Positions 1 to 7,935 of a stretch of 48,237 bases of DNA are shown here, one piece after another. Where the stretch lies: assembly GCA_041191405.1 (NCBI GenBank), contig JBEEOW010000027.1, positions 1-48,237 on the forward strand. The letters are read 5' to 3'. This stretch comes from JBEEOW01 sp041191405 (lineage in GTDB: Bacteria > Bacteroidota > Bacteroidia > Cytophagales > UBA9547). The notes beneath the pieces are model-generated. The model was not told where the DNA came from, did not search any database, and was given only the letters and a program-made list of their open reading frames with translations. The stretch's first letter is position 1, and every line of letters starts with the position of its first letter. The translations under genes were made by a program, and so were the position numbers.

Positions 1-282
1 ATGAGTTGTTATGGGATTTGTGCAAATAAAACAATTTGGGATAGAAATGATTTGAAAACAAAATTATCAGATGTAGCAATCCTAAAAAATGGATTCAAAG
101 AATCACATGCATGGTCTCATTGGAAAGAAATTCTATATTTGAGAAATACTGATGAAAGGAAAAAAATATTTGATAAAATTCAATGTAAAGAGTTGGTAAT
201 TGAACTATCTAATAAACTTTTTGAATTAGCCATTTCTTGCCAAATACCACTTAGTAATATCAATAAAATTGTAAAAGCTTAA
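1..282 (+). CDS. Unrecognised small protein, possibly 5'-truncated by the window edge
   Basis: The reading frame is open from the first base and ends at 280-282, giving 93 residues if the ATG at base 1 is the start. The real start may lie outside the window. The product is charged and looks soluble, with a Trp/His-containing stretch near residues 38-41 (AWSH) and no visible signal peptide or membrane segment. I do not recognise a family. It is followed after 7 nt by another unrecognised gene on the same strand and then by hsdR, so it is probably an accessory gene within or beside a type I restriction operon. No function is assigned. Confidence 0.55.
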   Translation: MSCYGICANKTIWDRNDLKTKLSDVAILKNGFKESHAWSHWKEILYLRNTDERKKIFDKIQCKELVIELSNKLFELAISCQIPLSNINKIVKA

Positions 283-289
283 ATTTAGA

Positions 290-817
290 ATGATGAAACA
301 GCAATTTATATTAGACGAGCTATGGATGTTAACAATTAATGCATCTTTTCAACGTGCAAATGTTTATAAAGACGATGTAGATGAAAAATTAAAAAAGGAA
401 TTCAAAATTAGATTAAGGGAGTGCGTTGTTGATATATCAAATAAATATATTGATAATGAGATAAATGACAATGAACATATTGAAAACATTAAATTATTGA
501 GTGCATTTACTCAGACTTTTTCAAATATTTTAAATAACGATAATTTGAATTTTGGTGTTTGCCAGAAGATGTTAAATTTATATTTAAAGTACTTATGGAC
601 AATGAATTTGATTCAAACTCCACCACATTTTCCAGTTGATAGAATAATCCAACAAAAATTAGAATTATCTCCTTATCCATGGACTCAGATGACAGATGAG
701 ACAGAATACTTAAAAGTCATACAAAAAGCAAAGGAATATAAAGCAAAGGAGAATAAGAAGTATGAATATATTGCAGAGTTAGAGCTAGATTTATTTAACA
801 GAAGAAGCATTTTGTAA
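290..817 (+). CDS. Conserved-looking hypothetical protein upstream of hsdR
   Basis: The gene encodes 175 residues with no signal peptide or membrane segment. The most distinctive part is the segment around residues 105-130, with a KYLW element followed by PPHFPVDRII and then PWTQM. This resembles a conserved block I associate from memory with uncharacterised bacterial proteins (a PPHCPIDRI-like motif followed by a W-T-x-M element), but I cannot name the family. It starts 7 nt after the preceding gene and lies 84 nt before hsdR, in the same direction. Its position between the expected hsdM/hsdS genes and hsdR suggests a passenger of the defence locus. That role is inferred from position only. 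Confidence 0.6.
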   Translation: MMKQQFILDELWMLTINASFQRANVYKDDVDEKLKKEFKIRLRECVVDISNKYIDNEINDNEHIENIKLLSAFTQTFSNILNNDNLNFGVCQKMLNLYLKYLWTMNLIQTPPHFPVDRIIQQKLELSPYPWTQMTDETEYLKVIQKAKEYKAKENKKYEYIAELELDLFNRRSIL

Positions 818-901
818 TTAATATAACTTAAAAATTTCATTTTTTTTTGCGTTTAAATCAAATAAATTATACTTTGTGAAATATTTTAGAAGGATATTTC
901 A

Positions 902-3760
902 GTGTCAAAACAATCAGAACAAATACTTGAAGAACAATTAATTGCTCAGCTTTCAAACATGGGTTATGCCTATGTATTGATTAAAGATGAACAATCACTT
1001 TTACAAAATTTAAAATCGCAATTAGAAAAGCATAATGGCATTCAATTGACAGATAAAGAGTTTGATAGAATAGTAAATATTCTCAATAAAGGTTCTGTAT
1101 TTGAAAAGGCTAAAACATTAAGAGCCAAACAACATATTGTTCGTGATAATGGTGATAACCTCTATTTTGAGTTTATCAATACTGATTTTTGGTGTCAGAA
1201 TGAGTTTCAGGTAACACATCAAATTACCATGGATGGCAAGTACAAAAATCGTTATGATGTTACTTTGCTTATCAACGGTTTACCTTTGGTTCAAATAGAA
1301 TTAAAACGCAGAGGTTTAGAATTAAAAGAAGCCTTCAACCAAATTAATCGTTATCAAAAACATTCATTTGGTACAGGTGCAGCCTTATTTCAATTCGTTC
1401 AAATATTCATTATCAGTAATGGAGTAAACACCAAATATTATTCAAATTTCGGAACAACCAAACCCGAATTTACCCAAACTTTTTATTGGACAGATATTAA
1501 TAACAAACGCCTAACCAATATATTAAACGGTTTCACAAGCGACTTTTTAGAGCCTTGCCATATCTCGAAAATGATATGCAAATACATTGTTTTACATGAA
1601 GGCAATAAGCGATTGATGGTAATGCGTCCATATCAGTATTACGCTGTGGAAGCAATTGTAGAACGTGTAAAAAACACCAATAAAGGTGGATATATCTGGC
1701 ATACAACTGGGTCAGGAAAAACTTTGACTTCGTTTAAAGCAAGTCAGATTTTAATGAATTTACCACAAGTGAAAAAAGTGGTATTTGTAGTTGATAGAAA
1801 AGATTTAGATTACCAAACAAGTAAAGAATTTAATGAGTTTAGTGCAGGAAGTGTAGATGGCACAAACAATACCCAAGATTTAGTCAATAAATTCGCCAAC
1901 GATACCAAGCTTATTGTAACTACTATACAAAAGCTAAACAATGCCATACAGCCCAAATATGCTTCAAAAATGAAAGCATTAGAAAATGAGCCAATGGTAT
2001 TTATTTTTGATGAATGTCACCGTTCACAATTTGGTGATACACATAAAAACATCATGGCATATTTCAAAAATGTGCAATTATTTGGTTTTACAGGCACACC
2101 AATTTTAGCTGAAAATTCAGTTAAAAATGCCTTGGGTGAACGTACAACCACAGAATTATTTGGTGATTGTTTGCACAAATATGTAATCACAGATGCCATT
2201 AAAGATGAAAATGTTTTAAAGTTTGCCATTGAATATGTAGGCAGATATAAACAAAAAGATGGCGTTGCTACAAATATTGACATTGAGGTTGAAGACATTG
2301 ATACCAAGGAATTAATGGAACACCCCACGAGATTAGAAAAAATCGTGGATTATATCATTGCTCACCATGACCGTAAAACGCACAGTCGTAAATTTACGGG
2401 TATGTTTTGTGTGAGTAGTGTTGAAACCTTAATTAAGTATTACGATATTTTTCAAGCCAAAAAAGAAGCTAGATTGCATCGTTTAAACATTGCAACTGTT
2501 TTTAGTTTCGCTGCCAATGAAGATGAACTTGAAATTGGAAATATTGATAGTTTAGACTTAAATGAGGTTGCAGAACCACAAGCAAAATATTCAGAAGCAC
2601 CAAGCAAACACAGTCGTGAAAAACTTGACGAATATATAGTTCATTTCAATAAAATGTTTGGTACAGGTCACTCTACAAAGGACACTCAATCATTTTACAA
2701 CTATTACAACGATGTATCAAAGAAAGTAAAAGAGCAAAAAGTTGATATATTGTTAGTAGTCAATATGTTTTTAACTGGTTTTGATAGTAAAGGATTGAAT
2801 ACTTTGTATGTTGATAAAAACTTGAAATATCACGGTTTAATTCAAGCTTTTTCTCGAACAAACAGAATCAAGGATGAATTAAAATCGCAGGGTAACATAG
2901 TTTCATTCCGTAACTTGAAAAAAGCTACTGATGATGCCATAACCTTGTTTAGTAATAAAGATGCCATTGATGTTATCGTGATGAAGCCTTTTGAAGATTA
3001 TGTAGGCAAATTCAATGAAGCATTTGAAGAATTATTAAGCATTACTCCATCAGTAGATAGTGTTAATGAATTAAAATCAGAAGAGGACGAACTCGCTTTT
3101 ATCAAAGCTTTCAGAGATTTAATGCGTTTGAAAAACGTATTATCAGCCTTTGCAGATTTCAATTGGGATTCATTAGAAATGAATGAACAACAGTTTGAAG
3201 ACTATAAAAGCAAGTACCTTGATTTACACGATAAAACAAAATCAAAACCTGAAAAAGTATCTATTTTAGATGATGTTGATTTTGAACTTGAATTGATTCA
3301 TAGAGACGAAATTAATGTCAATTATATTTTACAACTTTTGATTAAACTTAAATCAAAAGTACAAGGTGATGTTTCTAATTTTGAGAAAGAAATTTTTGGT
3401 TTATTAGGTTCTGAATCAACACTTAGAAGCAAAAAAGAACTGATTGAGAAATTCATTGCTGAAAACCTACCAGTAATTGAAGATACAGAAAATGTAACAG
3501 AAGAATTTGAAAAATTCTGGAATGAGGAACAGTTAAAAGCCTTCAATAACATTGTTTCAGAAGAAAACCTTTCCAAAGACAAAACCGACAAGCTCATTGC
3601 AGAATACCTTTTTGCTGAAAAACCACCATTAAGAGATGAAGTACTTGACCTTATCGAAGGTGATAAACCAACCTTACTCGAACGCAAGAAAATAGGAGAT
3701 AGAATTCTGAATAAGATTCTCGGCTTTGTAGAAACGTTTATTAATGGGATGGTGGGGTAG
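902..3760 (+). CDS. hsdR: Type I restriction endonuclease, HsdR subunit
   Basis: This is the motor and nuclease subunit of a type I restriction-modification complex, which translocates DNA and cleaves it at a distance from the unmethylated recognition site. The 952-residue product has the usual layout. An N-terminal PD-(D/E)xK nuclease shows YDVTLL followed by the E-x-K of IELKRR near residues 133-138. A superfamily 2 helicase motor follows, with Walker A TTGSGKT (about 267-273), DECH (about 370-373), GFTGTP and a late motif with QAFSRTNR. The C-terminal helical part is probably the HsdM/S docking region. The start is GTG at 902, supported by an AGAAGGA-like ribosome binding site a few bases upstream, which is unusual for this phylum. 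hsdM and hsdS are absent from the window and should lie to the left. The family call is firm; whether the enzyme is active cannot be judged without its partners. Confidence 0.95.
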   Translation: MSKQSEQILEEQLIAQLSNMGYAYVLIKDEQSLLQNLKSQLEKHNGIQLTDKEFDRIVNILNKGSVFEKAKTLRAKQHIVRDNGDNLYFEFINTDFWCQNEFQVTHQITMDGKYKNRYDVTLLINGLPLVQIELKRRGLELKEAFNQINRYQKHSFGTGAALFQFVQIFIISNGVNTKYYSNFGTTKPEFTQTFYWTDINNKRLTNILNGFTSDFLEPCHISKMICKYIVLHEGNKRLMVMRPYQYYAVEAIVERVKNTNKGGYIWHTTGSGKTLTSFKASQILMNLPQVKKVVFVVDRKDLDYQTSKEFNEFSAGSVDGTNNTQDLVNKFANDTKLIVTTIQKLNNAIQPKYASKMKALENEPMVFIFDECHRSQFGDTHKNIMAYFKNVQLFGFTGTPILAENSVKNALGERTTTELFGDCLHKYVITDAIKDENVLKFAIEYVGRYKQKDGVATNIDIEVEDIDTKELMEHPTRLEKIVDYIIAHHDRKTHSRKFTGMFCVSSVETLIKYYDIFQAKKEARLHRLNIATVFSFAANEDELEIGNIDSLDLNEVAEPQAKYSEAPSKHSREKLDEYIVHFNKMFGTGHSTKDTQSFYNYYNDVSKKVKEQKVDILLVVNMFLTGFDSKGLNTLYVDKNLKYHGLIQAFSRTNRIKDELKSQGNIVSFRNLKKATDDAITLFSNKDAIDVIVMKPFEDYVGKFNEAFEELLSITPSVDSVNELKSEEDELAFIKAFRDLMRLKNVLSAFADFNWDSLEMNEQQFEDYKSKYLDLHDKTKSKPEKVSILDDVDFELELIHRDEINVNYILQLLIKLKSKVQGDVSNFEKEIFGLLGSESTLRSKKELIEKFIAENLPVIEDTENVTEEFEKFWNEEQLKAFNNIVSEENLSKDKTDKLIAEYLFAEKPPLRDEVLDLIEGDKPTLLERKKIGDRILNKILGFVETFINGMVG

Positions 3761-3817
3761 AAAATTGCCCTTAAATCAAAAAATAAATTAGCAGTTTTCA
3801 ATTATTTAATTTTATAT

Positions 3818-5554
3818 ATGTCTTCAATAAGAATAAATTCTATTTCAGTAAAAAATTATCGTTCATTTGGAGAGAAACAAGATTTTTTATTCCCTAATTC
3901 GGATTATAAAAAACCAGTTGCAATAGTAGGATATAATAATTCTGGGAAGACAAATTTTATGAATGCAATAAAATTTGGACTTTATGAATCAGTAAGAGAG
4001 GATACTTTTGGAATTAAGGATTTTCATAAATGTGAATGGGGTAATTATCCTTGTTTTGCATTGAAATTTATAGCAGATATTGGTGATGAAAAAATTTCCC
4101 CAAATATAGAATACACAAACATATCAATGCTTACTATTAAAAACGAGAAAATAATTTCGTCATTAGATTATTGTAATTGTTATGGAGATAGCCGAAAATA
4201 TGGCAAAAAATGGAATATAAAACAAAATGCACCAATTTACTACGTCAATTTTCACAATATCAAGGATGAAATTTCAACTCAAAAATCAAGTTGGGGAAAT
4301 TTAAAATCATTTTTAGGGAAACATATTGAACGCATTGTCAAAACTGATGAATCAATGCATTTAAAAAAAGAAACTTTTGAAAATGAGATTAAATTAAGTA
4401 GTTCCAAAGTTATTGATAACTCTCAGTTATCAAAGTTTATTGAAACCATAGAAGTTAATTATTCTGCAAATCTTCGTAATAATGCTTGTAAGGTTGATTT
4501 TGGATTGCCAAATTATGAAGATATTTTTTTAAAAATGATGTTTAAAATTGGTTTAAATGGAGATAATGAAAATCTGATACCAATTGACCATTTTGGAGAT
4601 GGATTTATTTCCATGTTTGTGATGGCTGTTATTCAGGCAATTGCAGAAACTAATGCAGAAGATAAATGTTTGTTCTTATTTGAAGAACCAGAAAGTTTTT
4701 TACATGAAAATCACCAAGAGTATTTTTACAAAACAGTACTATGTGGTTTATCAGAAAAAGGTCATCAAGTAATTTATACAACCCATTCAGATAAAATGAT
4801 TGACCCTTTTGACACCAAGGGATTGATTAGATTAGAAATGGATGATAAAAATCAAACAGTTAAAAAATATAACAATGTTGGAGAGTTCAATTATGAGCAA
4901 ATTGATATTGAAACTGGTGAAGTAATTGAATATTCAAGATATAATGAATTTATAAAAACGATTGAACCCAATTTGAATCGAATACTATTTAGCAAAAAAG
5001 TGATTTTGGTTGAAGGTCCGAATGATGTCTTGGTATATAAATTTGCTATAAAAGAAAAGGTTAAATCATTTATTCAAAATAAAGCTGAAATTATTGATAA
5101 AGACAAATATGCAGATACGTATTTGAATTTTGAGAACATTTCAATTGTTTGTCATCATGGAAAAACTACTGCATTATATTTGATAGAGTTATGTAAATGG
5201 TTTAAGGTTGACTATTTCGTAATCAACGATTGGGATTTTGAGCTGAATGAATTAGATATTCAAACTTTGGAAAATATTAATTCAGCACAAGAACTCAAAG
5301 AACATACAATTTATACATCAGCAGCTGATAGTACTACAAAAGGAATGATTACTACAAATTGGAATCTAATTCATAATGCTGGTATAGGCAATATACATTT
5401 CAATGTTAAAAAACTTGAATCAGTTATTGGTTACGATTCAAATGATAAAAGTAGTATGGCTATTTGGGATTTATTAAATTCTGGTTCTTTTGAAGTGTCT
5501 GAATCATTATTTCCAGAGAGTTTAGTTAATTTTCTAGGATTGATTGATAAATAA
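3818..5554 (+). CDS. OLD-family ATP-dependent nuclease (ABC-type ATPase plus TOPRIM)
   Basis: The 578-residue protein begins like RecF/SMC-type ATPases, with Walker A GYNNSGKT at residues 38-45. Walker B appears as LFLFEEPESF around 285-295, followed by a switch-region TTHSDKM. The C-terminal part is a TOPRIM domain: VILVEGPNDVL near 395-406 carries the catalytic Glu, and NDWDFE near 469-474 carries the D-x-D metal pair. Proteins of this architecture are nicking or degrading nucleases (phage P2 Old, GajA of Gabija, AriA-like ATPases) and most known relatives act in phage defence. It starts 57 nt after hsdR on the same strand, with no GajB-like UvrD helicase beside it, so it is not a complete Gabija pair here. 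It may be a solitary OLD nuclease. Architecture is seen directly; the defence role is inferred from family and neighbours. Confidence 0.85.
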   Translation: MSSIRINSISVKNYRSFGEKQDFLFPNSDYKKPVAIVGYNNSGKTNFMNAIKFGLYESVREDTFGIKDFHKCEWGNYPCFALKFIADIGDEKISPNIEYTNISMLTIKNEKIISSLDYCNCYGDSRKYGKKWNIKQNAPIYYVNFHNIKDEISTQKSSWGNLKSFLGKHIERIVKTDESMHLKKETFENEIKLSSSKVIDNSQLSKFIETIEVNYSANLRNNACKVDFGLPNYEDIFLKMMFKIGLNGDNENLIPIDHFGDGFISMFVMAVIQAIAETNAEDKCLFLFEEPESFLHENHQEYFYKTVLCGLSEKGHQVIYTTHSDKMIDPFDTKGLIRLEMDDKNQTVKKYNNVGEFNYEQIDIETGEVIEYSRYNEFIKTIEPNLNRILFSKKVILVEGPNDVLVYKFAIKEKVKSFIQNKAEIIDKDKYADTYLNFENISIVCHHGKTTALYLIELCKWFKVDYFVINDWDFELNELDIQTLENINSAQELKEHTIYTSAADSTTKGMITTNWNLIHNAGIGNIHFNVKKLESVIGYDSNDKSSMAIWDLLNSGSFEVSESLFPESLVNFLGLIDK

Positions 5555-5566
5555 AATCAAAAATGT

Positions 5567-5590
5567 TCCACTATTTGTTCCACTGTTAGT
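5567..5590 (+). repeat. Short tandem direct repeat beside the defence block
   Basis: TGTTCCACT occurs twice within 23 bases, separated by ATT, just after the OLD-family gene and about 75 bases from the tRNA-Arg 3' end. Short direct repeats at such junctions can be recombinase arm sites or relics of a lost integrase gene, but nothing else here proves that. Confidence 0.4.
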
Positions 5591-5626
5591 CTGATATATC
5601 AAATAAAAATCTGCTAAAAATTCAAT

Positions 5627-5663
5627 AAAAAAGCCCTCAAATATCTAATTTAAGGGCTTTTTT
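5627..5663. terminator. Bidirectional rho-independent terminator
   Basis: Perfect 11-bp arms (AAAAAAGCCCT at 5627-5637 and its complement at 5653-5663) flank a 15-nt loop. A/T runs on both sides allow termination from either strand. It sits between the convergent OLD-family gene and the tRNA-Arg gene and marks the end of the defence block. Confidence 0.85.
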
Positions 5664-5664
5664 G

Positions 5665-5736
5665 TGGTCTCGACGTGAATCGAACACGTATCTAATGTTT
5701 AGGAAACTTCTATTCTATCCGTTGAACTATGAAACC
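5665..5736 (-). tRNA. tRNA-Arg (anticodon CCU), two imperfect base pairs
   Basis: The reverse strand folds as a cloverleaf of 72 nt without an encoded CCA. The D stem is GTTC/GAAT, the T arm is ACGTG-TTCGATT-CACGT, and the anticodon loop TTCCTAA carries anticodon CCT. Two pairs are non-canonical: A7-C66 at the base of the acceptor stem, and A-A in the third pair of the anticodon stem (GAAGT against ACATT). The 3' half is regular; the departures lie in the 5' acceptor strand (GGTTTCA, where GGTCTCG would pair fully) and in the 3' strand of the anticodon stem. The gene is probably functional, but a partly recombined or decaying copy is possible. Its 3' end faces the defence block, the usual orientation for elements integrated at a tRNA gene. 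Confidence 0.85.
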
Positions 5737-5741
5737 TTTTT

Positions 5742-5784
5742 CTTTGGGTGTGCAAGTTACAACTATTGACTCAAACACCCAAAG
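5742..5784. other. Inverted repeat between hflX and tRNA-Arg
   Basis: Ten-base perfect arms (CTTTGGGTGT at 5742-5751 and ACACCCAAAG at 5775-5784) enclose a 23-nt loop. It lies 7 nt past the hflX stop codon and upstream of the tRNA. On the minus strand it is followed by an A-rich stretch rather than a T run, so it is not a classic terminator for hflX. It may protect or separate the two transcripts. Confidence 0.55.
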
Positions 5785-5791
5785 TGTATTT

Positions 5792-7072
5792 TTAAATTAA
5801 TTCATCTAATTTGCTTTGTTGCTCATTAAATTCCTTAGTCATTGCTTCATAATCAACCTCTGGGAAAAGATAGTTTGGATACAATAAATGATGTTGGTCA
5901 TTTACGGTTTGAGATATAATTTTTCTCAATTCCTCAATGTTTTCTTTTTCCAATGCCGAAATAAATATTGCCTTGTATTCCTGCTTATTTAAATGGGTTT
6001 CCATTAACTGTTGCAATGTAGGCTTGGTTGTTACCAAGTTATCTGCATCAGGGTTTTCGTATTGGTCTATCTTGTTGAAAACCAATATTATTTTTTTATC
6101 AACCGCTTTAATTTCAGCTAAAGTAGTATTTACAACATTGATATGTTCTTCAAAATTAGGGTGAGATACATCAACTACATGCAATAAAATATCAGCTTCA
6201 CGCACTTCATCAAGTGTTGATTTGAAACTTTCAATTAACAAAGTTGGCAGTTTACGAATAAACCCAACGGTATCAGATAGTAAGAATGGAACTCTATCTA
6301 ATACAACTTTTCTAACAGTAGAATCAACTGTTGCAAAAAGCTTATTTTCAGCGAATAAATCAACTTTGGCTATCATATTCATGATGGTTGATTTACCTAC
6401 GTTTGTGTAACCAACAAGCGCCACTCTCACCACCTCGCCTCTTGATTTACGCTGTGTGTGACCTTGTAAATCAATTTTAGCAAGCTTTTCTTTAAGAATG
6501 GTAATTTGCGTTTTCAGTGTACGTCTGTCGGTTTCAATTTCTTGCTCACCCGAACCACTTCGTGTGCCCGTTCCACCACGCTGACGCTCAAGATGTGACC
6601 ACAATCTTGTTAATCGAGGTAGCATATATTTTAAACGAGCAACCTCAACTTGGGTATAAGCTTGCGAAGTTTTTGCTCTTGCAGAGAATATGTCAAGAAT
6701 CAATAAACTTCTGTCATAAATTTTTACTCCCAATTCTGATTCTACATTTCGTAATTGCGATGGACTCAAATCGTCATCAAAAATTACCATGTCGCAACCT
6801 TTATGTTGAACAAATGCCCTAATTTCCTCCAATTTACCTTTACCAACATACGTTCTTTTGTCGGGTCTATCAAGTAATTGGGTAAAACGACCAAGTGTTT
6901 GTACATTCATAGTCATAGCCAAAAACTCAAGTTCATCAAGATACTCTCTCGTTTTAGCAGCCGACTGTTTATTATTACTCACCGCAACCAAAACGGCTGT
7001 TTCCTGTTTGGGTGCAGTTTCGTGAAGTTTTATTCTTAATTTTGGATTTTTTCTCATATTGGGGAGACTCAA
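5792..7072 (-). CDS. hflX: Ribosome-associated GTPase HflX
   Basis: HflX is a translational GTPase that splits stalled or hibernating ribosomes under stress. The 426-residue protein has the N-terminal HflX domain, with the YVGKGK glycine-rich stretch near residue 76 and the FDDDLSPSQ segment. A coiled linker with the RGGTGTRSGSGE stretch follows, then a G domain with G1 GYTNVGKST, G3 DTVGF and G4 NKID. Length and motif order match the family. It is followed by the tRNA-Arg gene on the same strand, and a heptamer-repeat hairpin separates it from the upstream cytochrome gene. The assignment is firm. Confidence 0.95.
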   Translation of the reverse strand: MSLPNMRKNPKLRIKLHETAPKQETAVLVAVSNNKQSAAKTREYLDELEFLAMTMNVQTLGRFTQLLDRPDKRTYVGKGKLEEIRAFVQHKGCDMVIFDDDLSPSQLRNVESELGVKIYDRSLLILDIFSARAKTSQAYTQVEVARLKYMLPRLTRLWSHLERQRGGTGTRSGSGEQEIETDRRTLKTQITILKEKLAKIDLQGHTQRKSRGEVVRVALVGYTNVGKSTIMNMIAKVDLFAENKLFATVDSTVRKVVLDRVPFLLSDTVGFIRKLPTLLIESFKSTLDEVREADILLHVVDVSHPNFEEHINVVNTTLAEIKAVDKKIILVFNKIDQYENPDADNLVTTKPTLQQLMETHLNKQEYKAIFISALEKENIEELRKIISQTVNDQHHLLYPNYLFPEVDYEAMTKEFNEQQSKLDELI

Positions 7073-7078
7073 GATAAA

Positions 7079-7134
7079 AGACTAAAGACCTAAGACTTAA
7101 AATAAAGAATTCTTAAGTCTTACGTCTTCAGTCT
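7079..7134. repeat. Heptamer-repeat inverted repeat (AAGACNN family)
   Basis: Arms of 22 nt (7079-7100 and 7113-7134) pair at 20 positions. Each arm is itself a run of 7-nt units of the type AAGACTA, AAGACCT, AAGACTT. It fills the gap between the cytochrome gene and hflX and is one of a dozen related arrays in the window. Confidence 0.8.
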
Positions 7135-7140
7135 AAAATC

Positions 7141-7779
7141 TTATTTTAAAGTAAGCACATATTCCGATATTGCTTTTACTTCAGCATCAGAATATTGTGT
7201 AAAGCCAGGCATCACTCCTTTTCCATTTTTAATTACTTGCGAAATTTCGTCAGTGGTCAATTTTGTTGCAGTTAAATCCGCAGCATTCATTACCCCTAAC
7301 TTGCCATTATCACCGTGACATTTCACACATTCTTGTGCATAAATTGCTTTTCCTTGCACTACAGCTTCGGTACCTTCAGCAGTTTCAACTTTTGGTTTTA
7401 ATTTTGAATGCATCTCGGCAAAGCCATATAAACCAATAAAAGCTAATAACGAAATTGTAACCAATACTTTATTGCTTTTCTTAAACCCAACTATTGCCAA
7501 AGGTATTGCAGCAATTACAACTGCAAATTTTATGTATAACCAACTTTCGATAACAGGTTGAATAAACATTAAATAACTGCCAGTTAAGATAATAAGCCCA
7601 CCTAAGGCCATATCTAGTACTTTAGTTTTATTTCTAAATGCAGTTAATTTTTCAATATCATTTGTTAAAAGCATATAGGCTTTATAACCTAAGAATAATA
7701 AAAACAAAATAACAATAGTAACGTGACCATGTTTAATGCCAGTATTCATTGCTGCACTCAGAAGTATTGAATTGATCAT
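7141..7779 (-). CDS. Membrane protein with C-terminal monohaem cytochrome c domain
   Basis: The 212-residue protein has about four N-terminal membrane helices (roughly residues 19-36, 55-75, 80-98 and 105-121), similar in layout to SirB-type membrane domains. A class I cytochrome c domain on the far side of the membrane follows. The haem site is CVKCH at 151-155, and M190 in GVMPGF is the likely sixth ligand. This suggests a membrane-anchored electron carrier facing the periplasm. No oxidase or reductase genes adjoin it, so its redox partner is unknown. Domain identities are clear; the SirB-like label for the membrane part is tentative. Confidence 0.85.
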   Translation of the reverse strand: MINSILLSAAMNTGIKHGHVTIVILFLLFLGYKAYMLLTNDIEKLTAFRNKTKVLDMALGGLIILTGSYLMFIQPVIESWLYIKFAVVIAAIPLAIVGFKKSNKVLVTISLLAFIGLYGFAEMHSKLKPKVETAEGTEAVVQGKAIYAQECVKCHGDNGKLGVMNAADLTATKLTTDEISQVIKNGKGVMPGFTQYSDAEVKAISEYVLTLK

Positions 7780-7935
7780 ATCTTTATATATTTAATTTTA
7801 AGGTTGAATACAAAAATACATTTTAACAATTATATAATTGATTAAATGACAAATATTTTGTTTTGGTATTGAAAAATCAAGTCTCAATGTATTTTTCAAT
7901 TTATTATAAAAATCAAAACTAAGGTTTAACCTGCT

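Noticed and set aside
3322..3801. Long minus-strand open frame opposite the 3' part of hsdR
   Set aside because: It is Ser/Phe/Leu-rich antisense of a well-supported coding region, with no recognisable motif.
3818..5554. Complete Gabija system
   Set aside because: The GajA-like architecture is there, but no UvrD-like GajB gene follows; a terminator and a tRNA do.
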